NCBI GenBank assembly: GCA_016795505.1
Contig: JAEUHH010000074.1
Coordinates: 1 to 64,000 of the forward strand
Origin: Verrucomicrobiales bacterium
GTDB lineage: Bacteria; Verrucomicrobiota; Verrucomicrobiia; Verrucomicrobiales; DEV007
Length of the DNA stretch: 64,000 nt
Direction: 5' to 3'
Below, in pieces: positions 8,944 through 18,415 of this stretch. The notes under the pieces were generated by a model. It searched no databases and was not told the origin of the DNA. It was given only the letters and a program-made list of their open reading frames with translations. The position numbers were made by a program, and so were the translations under genes. Position 1 is the first letter of the stretch, and each line of letters opens with the position of its first letter.

Positions 8944-10191
8944 TCATCTGCCCGCCCCGCCCTTGATGCCGGACATGGAGCCGAAGATGGTGGTCATGAT
9001 GGAGTAGGCCACCACGCCGACGATCAGCGCCATCAGGACGAGGATCAGGTTCGGCACGATGGAGGTGAGGCGGTTGATGCGCAGGTCGAGGTCCTCATCG
9101 TATTTCGCCGCGGCCTTCGAGAAGGCCTTGCCCAGCTCACCGGTTTGCTCGCCGATGGCGATGCGGTCCACCAGCGCGGCGGGAAAGGCCCCGGTCTTGT
9201 CCATGGCACGCGCCAGCGAGGTGCCCTCGCCGACGTCGATCAGGGCGGCGTCGAGGAATTTCTGGATGTGCCGGTTGGTGGTGCCGCGGGCGATGAGCCG
9301 GAGGCTGTTCAGCAGCGGCACGCCATTATTCACCAGATTGGCCATCGTCTGGCAGAACTGGGCGTAAAACCGGCCCGTGATGACCGGTCCGAAGGCCGGC
9401 AGGCGCATCTTGTAGGCATCCCACCACATCCGGCCGCCGGCGGTGGCGATGTAGGCGCGGAAACTGAGCACCAGGGTGATGATGACCAGCAGGATCAGCC
9501 ACCACCACTGGCCCATGAAGTCGGTGAACTTGATCAGCATCTCGGTGAGCAGGCTCAGTTTCTGCCCCGTCTTGCGGATCAGGTCGACCAGCTTGGGCAT
9601 CAGCACGGTGCTGAAGACGAACAGCAGCACGATGCAGCCCACCAGCAGGAAGCTCGGGTAGATCATCGCGCTCGTCACACGTCGCTGGAGATTGTAGAGC
9701 TGCTTCAGGCTCAGCGCCAGGCGGCGCAGGATCTCCGACAGCGAGCCGCTCGCCTCGCCCGCGGCGACGAGGTTGCGGTAGAGGTCGTCAAAGGCCGGGG
9801 AGGCCTTCTTCAGGGCAGAGGAAAACTTCGCGCCCTCGCGGATCTCCTCGCGCAGGGTGCCGGCCACGTCGCGGATGGCCTTGTTGGTCTGCCGCTCGTG
9901 CAGCACGCGCAGAGCGCCCTCCAGTTGCACCCCGGCATCGAGCAGGTCGGCCAGTTCCTCGGTGAACAGGATCACCAGCGGCCGGGACAGCGGCACCGGG
10001 CCGCGGGCGGCGGCGTCCTTGGCCTTGGCTTTCGCCGCGGCGGCGGCTTCATCCGCGACCGCCTCGACCGTGACGGGGATCAGTGACTTCGCCTCGAGTT
10101 GGCGATAGGCCTCGGCTTTGTTGCGTCCGGCGAGATTTCCGGACACCCGCTTCCCGGCATTGTCGATGGCGGTATAGGCGAAGGAGGGCAT
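8944..10191 (-). CDS. gspF: Type II secretion inner-membrane platform protein GspF
   Basis: A 415-aa protein with two T2SF domains. Each contains the GxxL(x)nSL/LEGAL-type helices, and three membrane segments are visible (about residues 165-195, 225-250 and 375-400). The N-terminal MPSFAYTAID.G is typical. The platform protein couples the GspE ATPase to pseudopilin assembly. An Ala/Lys-rich linker near residues 50-65 is slightly longer than usual. It lies 40 bp downstream of gspE. Confidence 0.9.
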   Translation of the reverse strand: MPSFAYTAIDNAGKRVSGNLAGRNKAEAYRQLEAKSLIPVTVEAVADEAAAAAKAKAKDAAARGPVPLSRPLVILFTEELADLLDAGVQLEGALRVLHERQTNKAIRDVAGTLREEIREGAKFSSALKKASPAFDDLYRNLVAAGEASGSLSEILRRLALSLKQLYNLQRRVTSAMIYPSFLLVGCIVLLFVFSTVLMPKLVDLIRKTGQKLSLLTEMLIKFTDFMGQWWWLILLVIITLVLSFRAYIATAGGRMWWDAYKMRLPAFGPVITGRFYAQFCQTMANLVNNGVPLLNSLRLIARGTTNRHIQKFLDAALIDVGEGTSLARAMDKTGAFPAALVDRIAIGEQTGELGKAFSKAAAKYDEDLDLRINRLTSIVPNLILVLMALIVGVVAYSIMTTIFGSMSGIKGGAGR

Positions 10192-10231
10192 GTGGCGGTG
10201 AAAAAGAGTGCGGGCGGGGCGGCGGCGGATC

Positions 10232-11926
10232 TCAGTCCCCCACGGTGTTGGCGAGCACCTCCTCGATGGTGGTGTGGCCCTCGGATACCTTCTGCCAGCC
10301 GTAGTCGCGCAGACTGGTCATGCCATCGGCAAAGGCCTGGGTGCGGAGCTGGGAGTAGGTGGCGTGGGCGGTGATGAGTTCCTGCATCTTCGGCGTGATC
10401 AGGCAGATTTCGACCACCGCCATGCGGCCGCGGTAGCCGGTGTTGCGGCAGGCGCGACAGCCGACCGCCTCCTGGATGCCGGCTTTTTTCTCCAGCGGAA
10501 AGCCGATCTGACTCAGATACTCGTCGTCGAGCCGCGCCGGCTGTCGGCAGGCCTCGCAGAGGGTGCGGACGAGCCGCTGGGCGAGGAAGGCGCGCACCGA
10601 CGAGGCGATGAGGAAAGGCTCCACTCCCATGTCGAGCAGACGCGTGATGCCCGCGACGGCGTCGTTGGTGTGCAGGGTGCTGAAGACGAGGTGGCCCGTC
10701 AGCGCGCCTCGCACCGCGATTTCCGTGGTCTCGAGGTCGCGCATTTCCCCGATCATGATGATGTTCGGGTCGCCGCGCAGGATGCTGCGCAGGCCGGCGG
10801 CAAAGGTCAGGCCGATCTCCGGCTTCACGGCGATCTGGATGACCCCGTCGAGCTTGTTTTCGACCGGATCCTCGATCGTCACGATGCGGGTGTCCTTCGT
10901 GTTGAGAATCTTCAGGAAGGTGTAAAGCGACGTCGATTTCCCCGAGCCGGTCGGGCCAGTGACGAGGATGATGCCGTTGGGCAGCTTGAGCAGGTCGCGG
11001 ATGGTCTGCTCGCTCTTGTCGTCCAGCCCCATCATGGACATGTCGAATTTCTTCCGCGTCAGCAGGCGCAGGCTCACGCTCTCGCCATTCACGGACGGGA
11101 TGGTGGCCACGCGCACGTCGATCGGCTCGCCGTCGAGTTGCAGATTGATGCGGCCATCCTGAGGCAGCCGCCTCTCGGCGATGTCGAGCTGGGCCATGAT
11201 CTTCAGCCGCGAGATCAGCGATGCCTGGAGCGCGCGGATGTTCGGCGGCACCGTCACCTCCTGCAGCGCGCCGTCGATGCGGTAGCGGATGCGCAGATTG
11301 CTCTCCAGCGGCTCGATGTGAATGTCCGTAGCGCGTTCCTTCAGCGCCTCGCGGAAGACCTGGTTCACGAAATTCATCACCGAGGCCTCCTCATCCTCCT
11401 CGTCGAGCCGCGTCACCTCCTGGGACAGATCATCGTCGTCGCCACCCGTCTCGCGGCCTTCGATCAGCTCGTCGAAATGCTCCGCCCCCACCCCGTAGCC
11501 GCGGCGGAGCCCCTCCATGATCTGGTAGCGCGTCGAGACCGACCACGTCACGTGCTTGTGGAGATCGCGGCCGACCGCCTGCTTCGCCTTCAGGTCAAAA
11601 GGGTCGTAGGTCATCAGACACACGTCCTTCCCATCCAGCCGGCCGGGCAGCAGCCGGTGGCGCAGCGCCAGTTTGGCGGGGAAACGGCTGTGCAGCGGCT
11701 GGGTCAGGTCCAGCTCCGACTCGTTCAGATACTCCAGCCCGGTGGCACGGGCCAGTTGCTCGGCAAAAGCCGCCTCCTCCACCAGATCCGCATCCAGCAG
11801 CGCCTCCACCAGCGAGGTCTGCCGGCCCGCCGCCTCGTGCAGGACCTGCTCGCAGCGGCTCCGGTCGCGGCAGCCACTCTCCATGGCAATCTTGGTGACG
11901 AGGGGAACGAGGGACATGGGGAACAA
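10232..11926 (-). CDS. gspE: Type II secretion/type IV pilus assembly ATPase GspE/PilB
   Basis: A 564-aa cytoplasmic hexameric ATPase. An N-terminal T2SSE_N domain (to about residue 150) is followed by the ATPase core with Walker A GPTGSGKST near residue 325, an Asp/Glu box, Walker B around residue 390 (GEMRDLETTEIA) and the His box FSTLHTNDA. A four-cysteine zinc module (CEAC near 455 and CRAC near 488) sits in the C-terminal third, as in GspE/PilB. It is the first gene of the E-F-G-H cluster. The secretin and GspC/K/L/M genes are not in the window, so these four genes alone cannot make a complete machine. Confidence 0.92.
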   Translation of the reverse strand: MFPMSLVPLVTKIAMESGCRDRSRCEQVLHEAAGRQTSLVEALLDADLVEEAAFAEQLARATGLEYLNESELDLTQPLHSRFPAKLALRHRLLPGRLDGKDVCLMTYDPFDLKAKQAVGRDLHKHVTWSVSTRYQIMEGLRRGYGVGAEHFDELIEGRETGGDDDDLSQEVTRLDEEDEEASVMNFVNQVFREALKERATDIHIEPLESNLRIRYRIDGALQEVTVPPNIRALQASLISRLKIMAQLDIAERRLPQDGRINLQLDGEPIDVRVATIPSVNGESVSLRLLTRKKFDMSMMGLDDKSEQTIRDLLKLPNGIILVTGPTGSGKSTSLYTFLKILNTKDTRIVTIEDPVENKLDGVIQIAVKPEIGLTFAAGLRSILRGDPNIIMIGEMRDLETTEIAVRGALTGHLVFSTLHTNDAVAGITRLLDMGVEPFLIASSVRAFLAQRLVRTLCEACRQPARLDDEYLSQIGFPLEKKAGIQEAVGCRACRNTGYRGRMAVVEICLITPKMQELITAHATYSQLRTQAFADGMTSLRDYGWQKVSEGHTTIEEVLANTVGD

Positions 11927-12048
11927 TCAGCAGAAAATCAACGCGGGGGACCCGGGCCGGGCCCGCTCACTATGGGCAGGGTTGAAACCCGCCGCAAGCG
12001 GCATGGTTGTGTCGAAAAAGCGCCCCGCCCCCTCTGTCGCCGCGGTTT

Positions 12049-12537
12049 TCAGCCTTTTCTCAGCTTTCTGCCGTCGATCCCACCCAGCCGGCAGATCGCG
12101 TCGAACTCCTCCGGCTCCACCGGGGTGATCGACAGCCGGTTCCCGCGCCGCAGAATGAGCAGATCCGCCAACTCCGGCGACTCCCGCAGCGCCGGCAGCG
12201 GCACGAAGTGCTTCAGGTCCGCCTTCCACGCCACATCGACCAGAAACCAGCGCGGATTCGCCGGATCGCTCTTCGCATCGTGATACTCACTGCCCGGATC
12301 GAACTGGGTCGGGTCCGGCCGCCCCTCCGACGCGATCGTCACCACCCCGGCCACCCCCGGCTCGGGGCAGCTCGAATGATAGAAAAGCCCCAGATCCCCC
12401 GGCGCCATGTCGTCGCGCAGGTAGTTCCGCACCTGGTAGTTCCGCACCCCGTTCCAGGGCTCCGTCCGCTTGGGCCGGGCCTTCAGATCGGCGAAGGAAA
12501 AGACATCGGGTTCCGATTTCAGCAGCCAGAGTCGCAT
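12049..12537 (-). CDS. EVE-domain protein
   Basis: A 162-aa protein comprising a single EVE (PUA-like, DUF55) domain, recognised from the start MRLWLLKSEPDVFSF, then W-x-G-V-R-N-Y-Q-V-R-N and G-D-L-G-L-F-Y-H-S. The family binds modified bases in nucleic acids; bacterial members are mostly uncharacterised. It is full length for the family. It begins 6 bp after the stop of the quinoprotein gene, so the two may share a transcript by chance rather than function. A weak GC hairpin (GCCGC/GCGGC) lies in the gap before gspE. Confidence 0.9.
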   Translation of the reverse strand: MRLWLLKSEPDVFSFADLKARPKRTEPWNGVRNYQVRNYLRDDMAPGDLGLFYHSSCPEPGVAGVVTIASEGRPDPTQFDPGSEYHDAKSDPANPRWFLVDVAWKADLKHFVPLPALRESPELADLLILRRGNRLSITPVEPEEFDAICRLGGIDGRKLRKG

Positions 12538-12543
12538 GACCGG

Positions 12544-13806
12544 TCACTTTTTGCCCTTCAGGCTGATCAGGTGCGACTCGGTGCGGAAATACAGCCGGCC
12601 ATTCGCCACCGCCGGGGTCGCGTTCACACCGGAATCCAATTTGTTCTCCGCCAGTTTCTTGAATTCCCGGCCCGCCTGCAGCACCACCACCAGGCCGTCG
12701 CGGCTCGCGCAGTAGATCTTGCCATCCACCAGCACCGGCGAGCTGAAAAACTGCCCGCTGCCCGCCCGCTCCTGATAGACCAGCTCCCCGGTCTTCGCGT
12801 CGCGGCACGTCACCACCCCGCCATCGCCGAACAGATACAGCAGTCCGTCGTGAATGATCGGCGTCGGCACATAGGACAGGCCGTCCTTGATCCCCAGTGA
12901 ATACTTCAGCTCCGGGGAGGCCGTGCCATTGAGTTGCAAAGCCGCGCTCTGCTTGCCCGCCCCGCCCGAGCCCATCGCCGCGAACAGCAGCCCGCCCGAC
13001 TCCGCGATCGAGCCCACCGAGCGAAATTCATACACCTGCTTGTGGCTCCAGACCTCCTCGCCGGTCTTCGGGTCCAGCCCCATCCAGCCGTGGTTCGTGC
13101 TCAGCATCACCACCGTGGTCCGGTCGCCGGACTTCGATTCCACCGGCGTGTTGTAGGCCGTGATGTGCTTTTCCTTGCCTTCCGGCGTCACCCGCTCCCG
13201 CGCCCACAGTTCCGAGCCATCCGCCGGATTGATCCCGTAGATGTAGCTCTTCTTCTGCTCCAGCCCGTCCGTGTGCACGATCAGCACCCCGTCGATCAGC
13301 ACCGGCGACGCCGCGCTGCCGTGGTCCGAGGTAAAGCCGGCCCACGAGCGATTCCACAGTTTCTTCCCCGCATGGTCCAGCGCGATCACCCGCGTCTCCT
13401 GAGCCGAGCTCCAGCACACATAAACCGCCCGCTCGTCCACCACCGGCGTCGCCGAGGCGAAATCGTTGAAATTGTGCTTGTGATTCGCCTCGTAGGGCTC
13501 GCTCCATTCCCAGAGCTGCTTGCCATTTGTGCCGTCGTAGCAGAGCACGATGTGCTTCGCCTCGCCCTTGCCCGCCACCGTGACAAACAGCTTCGTGCCC
13601 CACAGCACCGGCGACGACACACCCGTGCCCGGCAGCTCCACCACCCACTCGAAGTCCGACGAACTGAACTCCGCCGGCATCGACGGCGCATCGCCGATCC
13701 CCGAGCCATTCGGCCCGCGGAACCGGGTCCATTCCTGGGCATCGACGGCATTCGAGGCCGCCGCACAGAGCAACGCAGCCGAGAGAGCGGAGCGGGAGAA
13801 AGTCAT
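12544..13806 (-). CDS. Exported PQQ-like beta-propeller protein
   Basis: A 420-aa protein with a signal peptide (about residues 1-23, ending VDAQ) and a WTRFRGPNGSGI opening typical of PVC quinoprotein-like proteins. PQQ-type propeller blades follow, with repeated A-x-D/N-x-x-T/A-G-x-x-x-W motifs (for example GTNGKQLWEW, DHAGKKLW, DPKTGEEVW). The fold is clear. Whether it binds PQQ or acts as an outer-membrane assembly-like propeller cannot be told from sequence. It heads a two-gene unit with the EVE gene. Confidence 0.85.
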   Translation of the reverse strand: MTFSRSALSAALLCAAASNAVDAQEWTRFRGPNGSGIGDAPSMPAEFSSSDFEWVVELPGTGVSSPVLWGTKLFVTVAGKGEAKHIVLCYDGTNGKQLWEWSEPYEANHKHNFNDFASATPVVDERAVYVCWSSAQETRVIALDHAGKKLWNRSWAGFTSDHGSAASPVLIDGVLIVHTDGLEQKKSYIYGINPADGSELWARERVTPEGKEKHITAYNTPVESKSGDRTTVVMLSTNHGWMGLDPKTGEEVWSHKQVYEFRSVGSIAESGGLLFAAMGSGGAGKQSAALQLNGTASPELKYSLGIKDGLSYVPTPIIHDGLLYLFGDGGVVTCRDAKTGELVYQERAGSGQFFSSPVLVDGKIYCASRDGLVVVLQAGREFKKLAENKLDSGVNATPAVANGRLYFRTESHLISLKGKK

Positions 13807-13948
13807 GGCAACAGAGAGCTTGGGGGGAGGGTTTTTGATCAGGATGGATGGATTTGAGCAAACCGTTGGCTGCCGGCCAAACGGGCCGAAATCAAAACAG
13901 CTTTCGTCCCACGCGCAACACCCGACCTGCGTCCTGCCGCGCTCTTTT

Positions 13949-14010
13949 GGGAGTTCAAAGTTGGGAGTTCAAAGTTCAAAGTTTGAAGTTCAAAGTTTGA
14001 AGTTCAAAGC
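13949..14010. repeat. Short palindromic tandem repeat (GTTCAAAG)
   Basis: Repeats of AGTTCAAAG and the 14-bp unit GTTTGAAGTTCAAA, which is nearly self-complementary (TTTGAA/TTCAAA). The stretch is AT-richer than its surroundings. It lies within the 585-bp gap upstream of the minus-strand quinoprotein gene; I see no coding potential. Confidence 0.8.
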
Positions 14011-14088
14011 TTGGAGGCTCGCCCCTGCTTGAGTTTTGGCAGCGGCACCGTCCCGGCAGCCCGCTGACTCGCGCCGCCAGCCCTGGGG

Positions 14089-14391
14089 TTGGTGAAAATA
14101 GCCCCGGGGTTGGTGAAATTTACCCCGGAGCCAGCCGCATCAGCCCCGCCGGAGTGCCTCCAACCCCGGGGCGGACGGCGCTGGCCCCGGGGTTCGTGGG
14201 ATTTACCCCAGGGCCAGCCGAAAAAACCCCGTGGTGGGTGGCAGCAACCTCGGGGCTGGCGTCATCCACCCCGGGGCTGACGGCGCCAGCCCCGCCGGAG
14301 TGCCTCCAGCCCCGGGGCCAGCGGAAAAAACCCCGGGGCCAGCGGAAAAAACCCCGGGGCTGGCCGAAAAAACCCCGGAGCCAGCGGAAAC
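14089..14391. repeat. Tandem 21-bp GC-palindrome array (CCCCGGGG)
   Basis: About 15 degenerate units. The last four CCCC starts are at 14310, 14331, 14352 and 14373, exactly 21 bp apart. The unit resembles ACCCCGGGGCCAGCGGAAAAA. The core is a perfect 8-bp palindrome followed by a purine-rich spacer. A longer block (GCCCCGCCGGAGTGCCTCC) appears twice, near 14142 and 14289. The array abuts the 3' end of the FG-GAP gene and fills the rest of the gap up to the 14-bp repeat. Long ORFs through it are by-products of the 21-bp period. Confidence 0.88.
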
Positions 14392-15588
14392 TCACTTCCG
14401 GTTCCAATAAATCACCAGATTCATCGTGGCCCGGCCCGCGGCGACGATGTCGAGGCGGCCATCGGCGTCGAGATCGACCAGTTTCAGGTCCTCGCAGGCC
14501 ATGGCGTTGTCATCCACGATGACCGCCTGCCAGGTGGTCGCGGTGTCGGAGGCGCGGTGATACAGGCGGATGCCGACCTTGCCGGCGGCATCGGGATTCC
14601 GCCAGCCGGCCACGACCTGATCGCGCCCCGTGCCCATCAGATCGCCCACGGCGAGGGCGTGGGCTTGATTCATCGCGTCGGTCAGGGTGGTGCGGCGCCA
14701 TTTCGCGGCTCCGTCCGGCTTTTCATACACGACCACCTCGTTGCCATGCATCGGCTCGATGGCGGCGATGAAGCCGCGGCCGAACCGCAACTCCCCCACC
14801 CCGACCGTGGGCGGCTCGCTCGTCTCGGGCGTGATGACAAAGGCGTTCTCATCCGGATCGGTATCCATCACCGGCTTGCGCAGGATGCCCTGCACCCCGC
14901 CGACGAGGATGTCGCCGTCGAGATCGTCGAAGTTGTGCGCCGCGTGCAGCGAGTGATCGATGACCACGTGGGTCCAGGCGGCGGGATCGGCGATCCGGTC
15001 GGGCGCGGGCGGGGTATAGCTGCGCACGTTGACCCGGTTCTCGCCGGCATTCTTCACGTTGCCGATGCCGTGCAGGGGCAGCACGACCAGCCGCCAGTCG
15101 CCCGCGTCGGTCCGCACCCAGCGCATCCGGTGCACGGTGGGATCGTGAAAGAGTTGGACCGCCTGCCAGGGCTGGGTCGGATCGGCCGGCCGCACCAGGT
15201 AGTGGACCGAGCCGCTCTGCGCCTTGTCATTGGTCTCGCCGGGATTCCACTGGCCGCCCACAGCGACCTCCACCCGGCCGTCGCCGTCGATGTCCGCCGC
15301 GGCGATGCAGACATTGTCCCGCAGCGTCAGCCGCTTGACCATGATGTGCTTCTTCCAAGTGGGATTCTCGTACCAGGCGAAGTGCGACTTGTCCGCCAGC
15401 AGGATGTCGGGCTTGCCGTCACCATTCACATCGCCCACGGCGAGGCCATAGCCGATCTCGACGGCCGGGTCGATGGTCTGCGCCTCAAAAGTCTGGGCGG
15501 CGGCAGTCGCGGCGAGGCCGCAAAAGCCTATCAAAGAGGATAGGATCGCCGAAGCGACCCTGTTGGATCGGAGAGCAAAGAGGGTCAT
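14392..15588 (-). CDS. Exported FG-GAP/VCBS beta-propeller protein
   Basis: A 398-aa protein with a signal peptide (cleavage near residue 31, TAAAQ). FG-GAP/VCBS blades are marked by calcium-loop motifs D-x-N-G-D-G-K-P-D, D-I-D-G-D-G-R-V-E and D-L-D-A-D-G-R-L-D, spaced across the length. The fold is common in secreted PVC proteins; the ligand is unknown. The start codon and first dozen residues (TLFALRSNRVA) are encoded by a copy of the 22-bp-phased ACCCTGT repeat, so the repeat appears to supply the translation start. The gene ends directly at the 21-bp CCCCGGGG array. Confidence 0.85.
   Translation of the reverse strand: MTLFALRSNRVASAILSSLIGFCGLAATAAAQTFEAQTIDPAVEIGYGLAVGDVNGDGKPDILLADKSHFAWYENPTWKKHIMVKRLTLRDNVCIAAADIDGDGRVEVAVGGQWNPGETNDKAQSGSVHYLVRPADPTQPWQAVQLFHDPTVHRMRWVRTDAGDWRLVVLPLHGIGNVKNAGENRVNVRSYTPPAPDRIADPAAWTHVVIDHSLHAAHNFDDLDGDILVGGVQGILRKPVMDTDPDENAFVITPETSEPPTVGVGELRFGRGFIAAIEPMHGNEVVVYEKPDGAAKWRRTTLTDAMNQAHALAVGDLMGTGRDQVVAGWRNPDAAGKVGIRLYHRASDTATTWQAVIVDDNAMACEDLKLVDLDADGRLDIVAAGRATMNLVIYWNRK
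15552..15588. repeat. 22-bp-phased ACCCTGT repeat, locus H (gene start)
   Basis: Boxes ACCCTGT (15557) and AGAGGGT (15579, one mismatch to ACAGGGT) start 22 bp apart. On the minus strand this covers the ATG and first codons of the FG-GAP gene. Confidence 0.7.
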
Positions 15589-15643
15589 ATCGGAGTCGTG
15601 GGGGTGTGGTTTTCAGGAAAAGGAGGGATGGCCCGGTCCGGCA

Positions 15644-17353
15644 TCAGTCGAGGATGAGGCGGGCGGGTCCACCGGTGGGAGGCGGAGCTTTTTTCTTCGC
15701 CGCATTGGGATCCGGCGGAGGGGTCGGCTTGGCCGGGGGCCGTGAACCGACGAAAATGCGCACGTGGGGGATCTCCGGGGGATGCACGTCGATCTGGATC
15801 TCCTTCTCGCCCCGCACCTCGGTGGCGGCCAGGGCGGTCTCGTAGATCTCGCGGGTCCAGGGCTGGAGATTGCTGAAAATCCACGCCTTCCGCTCGGCGG
15901 TGAGCTGGTCGATGAATTTCTGCTTCTCCGCCGCATCGGTGATCTCCTTGGGCACGGCGGCGGTGACTTTGGCGTCGAGATTGTTCACCTCGTCGACGAG
16001 TTGGGCGGCCATGGAGGCGCCGGCGGCATCGGCGATCTTGCGGTATTCGGCGACGGGGATGGTGGTGTCGAGATTGATGCGCACGGTCTGCCGGAAAGCC
16101 ATGGCCTTCAGGTCGAGGCGCTCGCCTTTCCACGTGGTCCAGCCGGCGGGAATGGCAAAGGCCTCGCTGACCTCGCGGGCCTGGAGGTAAACGTCGAAGC
16201 TGTCCGGCGCGACGTAGTAGTAGAACAGGGCGCCGCGGTTGACGGTGGCCTGCTTGCACAGGTTCTGAAACTCGGAGTTGGTGGCGCGAAACTGCTCGAC
16301 ACTCCACCCGCCCTCGGGCTTGAAGCCGAGGCTGAGCTTGAGCCGGTCGCTGGTGCCGCTGCGCTCGACGAAGTATTTGAAGTCCTTCGGTCCCTTGGCG
16401 CCGTCGCCGAAGTAGGCTTTCACCTTGGCCTCGTCGAGGCGGAATTTCCGCACCGTGAAGTCGCGGCGGTCCTGCCCGCCGAACAGACGGGTCCACATGC
16501 CCTTCTCCGGCGCGGCGGTGTAGGTGAAGTTGGGATCGGCACCGGCGCGCTGGAACTCGACGATCTTCACCGCCTCCCACGGGGCGTAGTCTTTCTCCAT
16601 GCGGCTGGTGACGCGGACGGTCTCGTCGAGGGGGGCGAAGCCGGTGCGGGCCTCATTCTGCCGGGTGCCGATGAGGGGGAAGGCAAAGCTGCCCATGCCC
16701 TTGGGATCGCTGAAGGCGAGGGAGGCGAAATTCTGATCCAGCACGTCGCGGACGCGAAAGACATGCTCGTAGGGATCGCCGACGAAATAGACGCGCTTGC
16801 CGGTGCAGACGACGTAATAGGCGACCGCCTCGGCGGGGGCGATGCGGGGGTTGGGCATCTTGACGACCTGGGCGTCCTTCACCTCGCGCTGCGGGGTCTG
16901 GTCGAGGATGGCTTTGAGCTTGGCCAGTTCGGTGGAGGCGAGGTTGACCTTTTCCTCGTTGGCTTTCTGCCGGGCCTCCTCTTCTTCGACTTTCTTGCGC
17001 CAGGCATCGATGTCGGAGGTCTTGTCGAGGAGTTCCTTGTTGTTCTTCTCGAATTCCTCCAGCTGGATGGAGAGGTGCTCGGCGTCCTTCGGGTCGACCT
17101 TGCTCTGGTCGAGCTGGGTCTGGAGTTGCTGGAGCTTCTGGAGGTTTTCCAGGGTGTTTTCCCGGGTGGCTTTGAGCGTCTGCAGTTCCTGCTCGGTGAC
17201 AGGCTGGATGTTGGCGATGACTTTGCGGACGGCCTCGGAAATGCCCAGACTGGAAACGATCAGGATGAGCAGGAGGAAGCCGACGACATTCGTCATGGCA
17301 TCCATCAGGGAGTCCATGCTCTTCTCTTCATCAGCTTTGCGTGCCTTGGCCAT
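15644..17353 (-). CDS. ExbD/MotB-like membrane protein with long coiled coil (second of pair)
   Basis: A 569-aa protein. A short basic N-terminus with D14 and D18 precedes a single membrane helix (about residues 22-45, NVVGFLLLILIVSSL), the ExbD/TolR-like topology. A long coiled coil covers about residues 55-150 and a large periplasmic region of unknown fold follows. The C-terminus is Pro/Lys-rich. It is the third gene of an ExbB-like/ExbD-like/ExbD-like cluster, beginning 48 bp after the preceding gene ends. It is much longer than ExbD (about 140 aa), so a specialised stator-type partner is inferred. Confidence 0.65.
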   Translation of the reverse strand: MAKARKADEEKSMDSLMDAMTNVVGFLLLILIVSSLGISEAVRKVIANIQPVTEQELQTLKATRENTLENLQKLQQLQTQLDQSKVDPKDAEHLSIQLEEFEKNNKELLDKTSDIDAWRKKVEEEEARQKANEEKVNLASTELAKLKAILDQTPQREVKDAQVVKMPNPRIAPAEAVAYYVVCTGKRVYFVGDPYEHVFRVRDVLDQNFASLAFSDPKGMGSFAFPLIGTRQNEARTGFAPLDETVRVTSRMEKDYAPWEAVKIVEFQRAGADPNFTYTAAPEKGMWTRLFGGQDRRDFTVRKFRLDEAKVKAYFGDGAKGPKDFKYFVERSGTSDRLKLSLGFKPEGGWSVEQFRATNSEFQNLCKQATVNRGALFYYYVAPDSFDVYLQAREVSEAFAIPAGWTTWKGERLDLKAMAFRQTVRINLDTTIPVAEYRKIADAAGASMAAQLVDEVNNLDAKVTAAVPKEITDAAEKQKFIDQLTAERKAWIFSNLQPWTREIYETALAATEVRGEKEIQIDVHPPEIPHVRIFVGSRPPAKPTPPPDPNAAKKKAPPPTGGPARLILD

Positions 17354-17401
17354 GGTCGGTGGAGGGTGTGGCGTTGACGGAACTTGGGAAAAGCCGGCGG
17401 G

Positions 17402-18364
17402 TCACTTCTGCCCCGGCGCAGGAGCCGCCGGAGCTGGAGCAGCGGGCGGGGTGCTGCCGGAAGCCGGGGCCGCACCGGGCGCGGGAGTCGGCGGGGCATT
17501 GGGGTCGGCCGGGACGGGGGTGAACTGGGACTTTTCGAGATACTGGGCGAACAGGGAGAGATCCACTTTGCCCTCGCCAGGCAACGGGAGCCGCCCGGGG
17601 TTGATCTGGGAGCCGAACTGTTCGTTGTAAACGCCGACGACGCCAGAGAGTTTGCCGAGATTCGCCACCGCGCCGTCACTGCCGCGGACGAGCACGATCA
17701 AGGTGCGATAGGGCCGCTGGGCGATCGTGTCGAGGAGCTTGCGGAGGTTGGGATTGACCTCCATCGACCCGGCGGGCACCGGCACAGCGGGCTCTTTGAG
17801 GCTGTAGTGGATGAGGAGTTGTCCGTCGGCAACCTCGACGAAGTAGGGCTCGGTATTCGCCCCCGATCCGGACGGACGCACCACAAGGGCGGCGGCATCG
17901 GGCGGGAGCTTGCGCTGCTCGATCTCTTTCTTGAGCGTCTCTATCTGGGACAGGATCAGTTTCTCATCGGCGGCCAGTTGGGTATTGGCCTTCGACAGGG
18001 TCTGGAACTTGGCGATCAACTCCTCGCGGCTGGCATCGATCTTTTCCGCGCTCTCGGACATGTCCTGGAGCATGGTGAGCTTTTGCCGCTTGGCGAGGAG
18101 ATCCTGATTGAGACGCGTCAGGGAATCCACCAGCTTGCGCAGGTCGTCGTATTTCTTCTGGTCTTCCTCTTCCTGCTTTTTGAGGACCTGAAACTCCTTG
18201 GCGCGCTCGACCTCCTCGGGCTCGCGGCCCTCCTTGGCCTTTGACATCGACATGATATTCATCACGACGATGATCAGGGTGAGGCAGCCGATGATGCAGA
18301 CCACCACCGAGAGGAACGGGAACAGATTGATCTGCATCCCGGCGTCTTTGCGCTTCGAAGCCAT
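17402..18364 (-). CDS. ExbD/MotB-like membrane protein with coiled coil (first of pair)
   Basis: A 320-aa protein. The N-terminal sequence MQINLFPFLSVVVCIIGCL resembles the ExbD I-x-P-x-x-D-V-x-x entry to the membrane helix, but the proton-carrying Asp seen in ExbD/MotB is not present at that position (Ser instead). A coiled coil spans about residues 50-150, a globular region with LIVLVRGSDGA follows, and the tail is Pro/Ala-rich. It follows the ExbB-like gene by 51 bp. Its lack of the Asp suggests that it needs its sister protein to complete the channel. Confidence 0.65.
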   Translation of the reverse strand: MASKRKDAGMQINLFPFLSVVVCIIGCLTLIIVVMNIMSMSKAKEGREPEEVERAKEFQVLKKQEEEDQKKYDDLRKLVDSLTRLNQDLLAKRQKLTMLQDMSESAEKIDASREELIAKFQTLSKANTQLAADEKLILSQIETLKKEIEQRKLPPDAAALVVRPSGSGANTEPYFVEVADGQLLIHYSLKEPAVPVPAGSMEVNPNLRKLLDTIAQRPYRTLIVLVRGSDGAVANLGKLSGVVGVYNEQFGSQINPGRLPLPGEGKVDLSLFAQYLEKSQFTPVPADPNAPPTPAPGAAPASGSTPPAAPAPAAPAPGQK

Positions 18365-18415
18365 GTTCGGATAGGGGTCGCTCTGGTAGGAAGGAAGCCG
18401 AAGCCGCGCTGCGAA

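Noticed and set aside
7741-12283. Large plus-strand frames (781 and 691 codons) across the gsp genes
   Set aside because: Shadows of gspE/F/G/H on the opposite strand, which carry clear family motifs.
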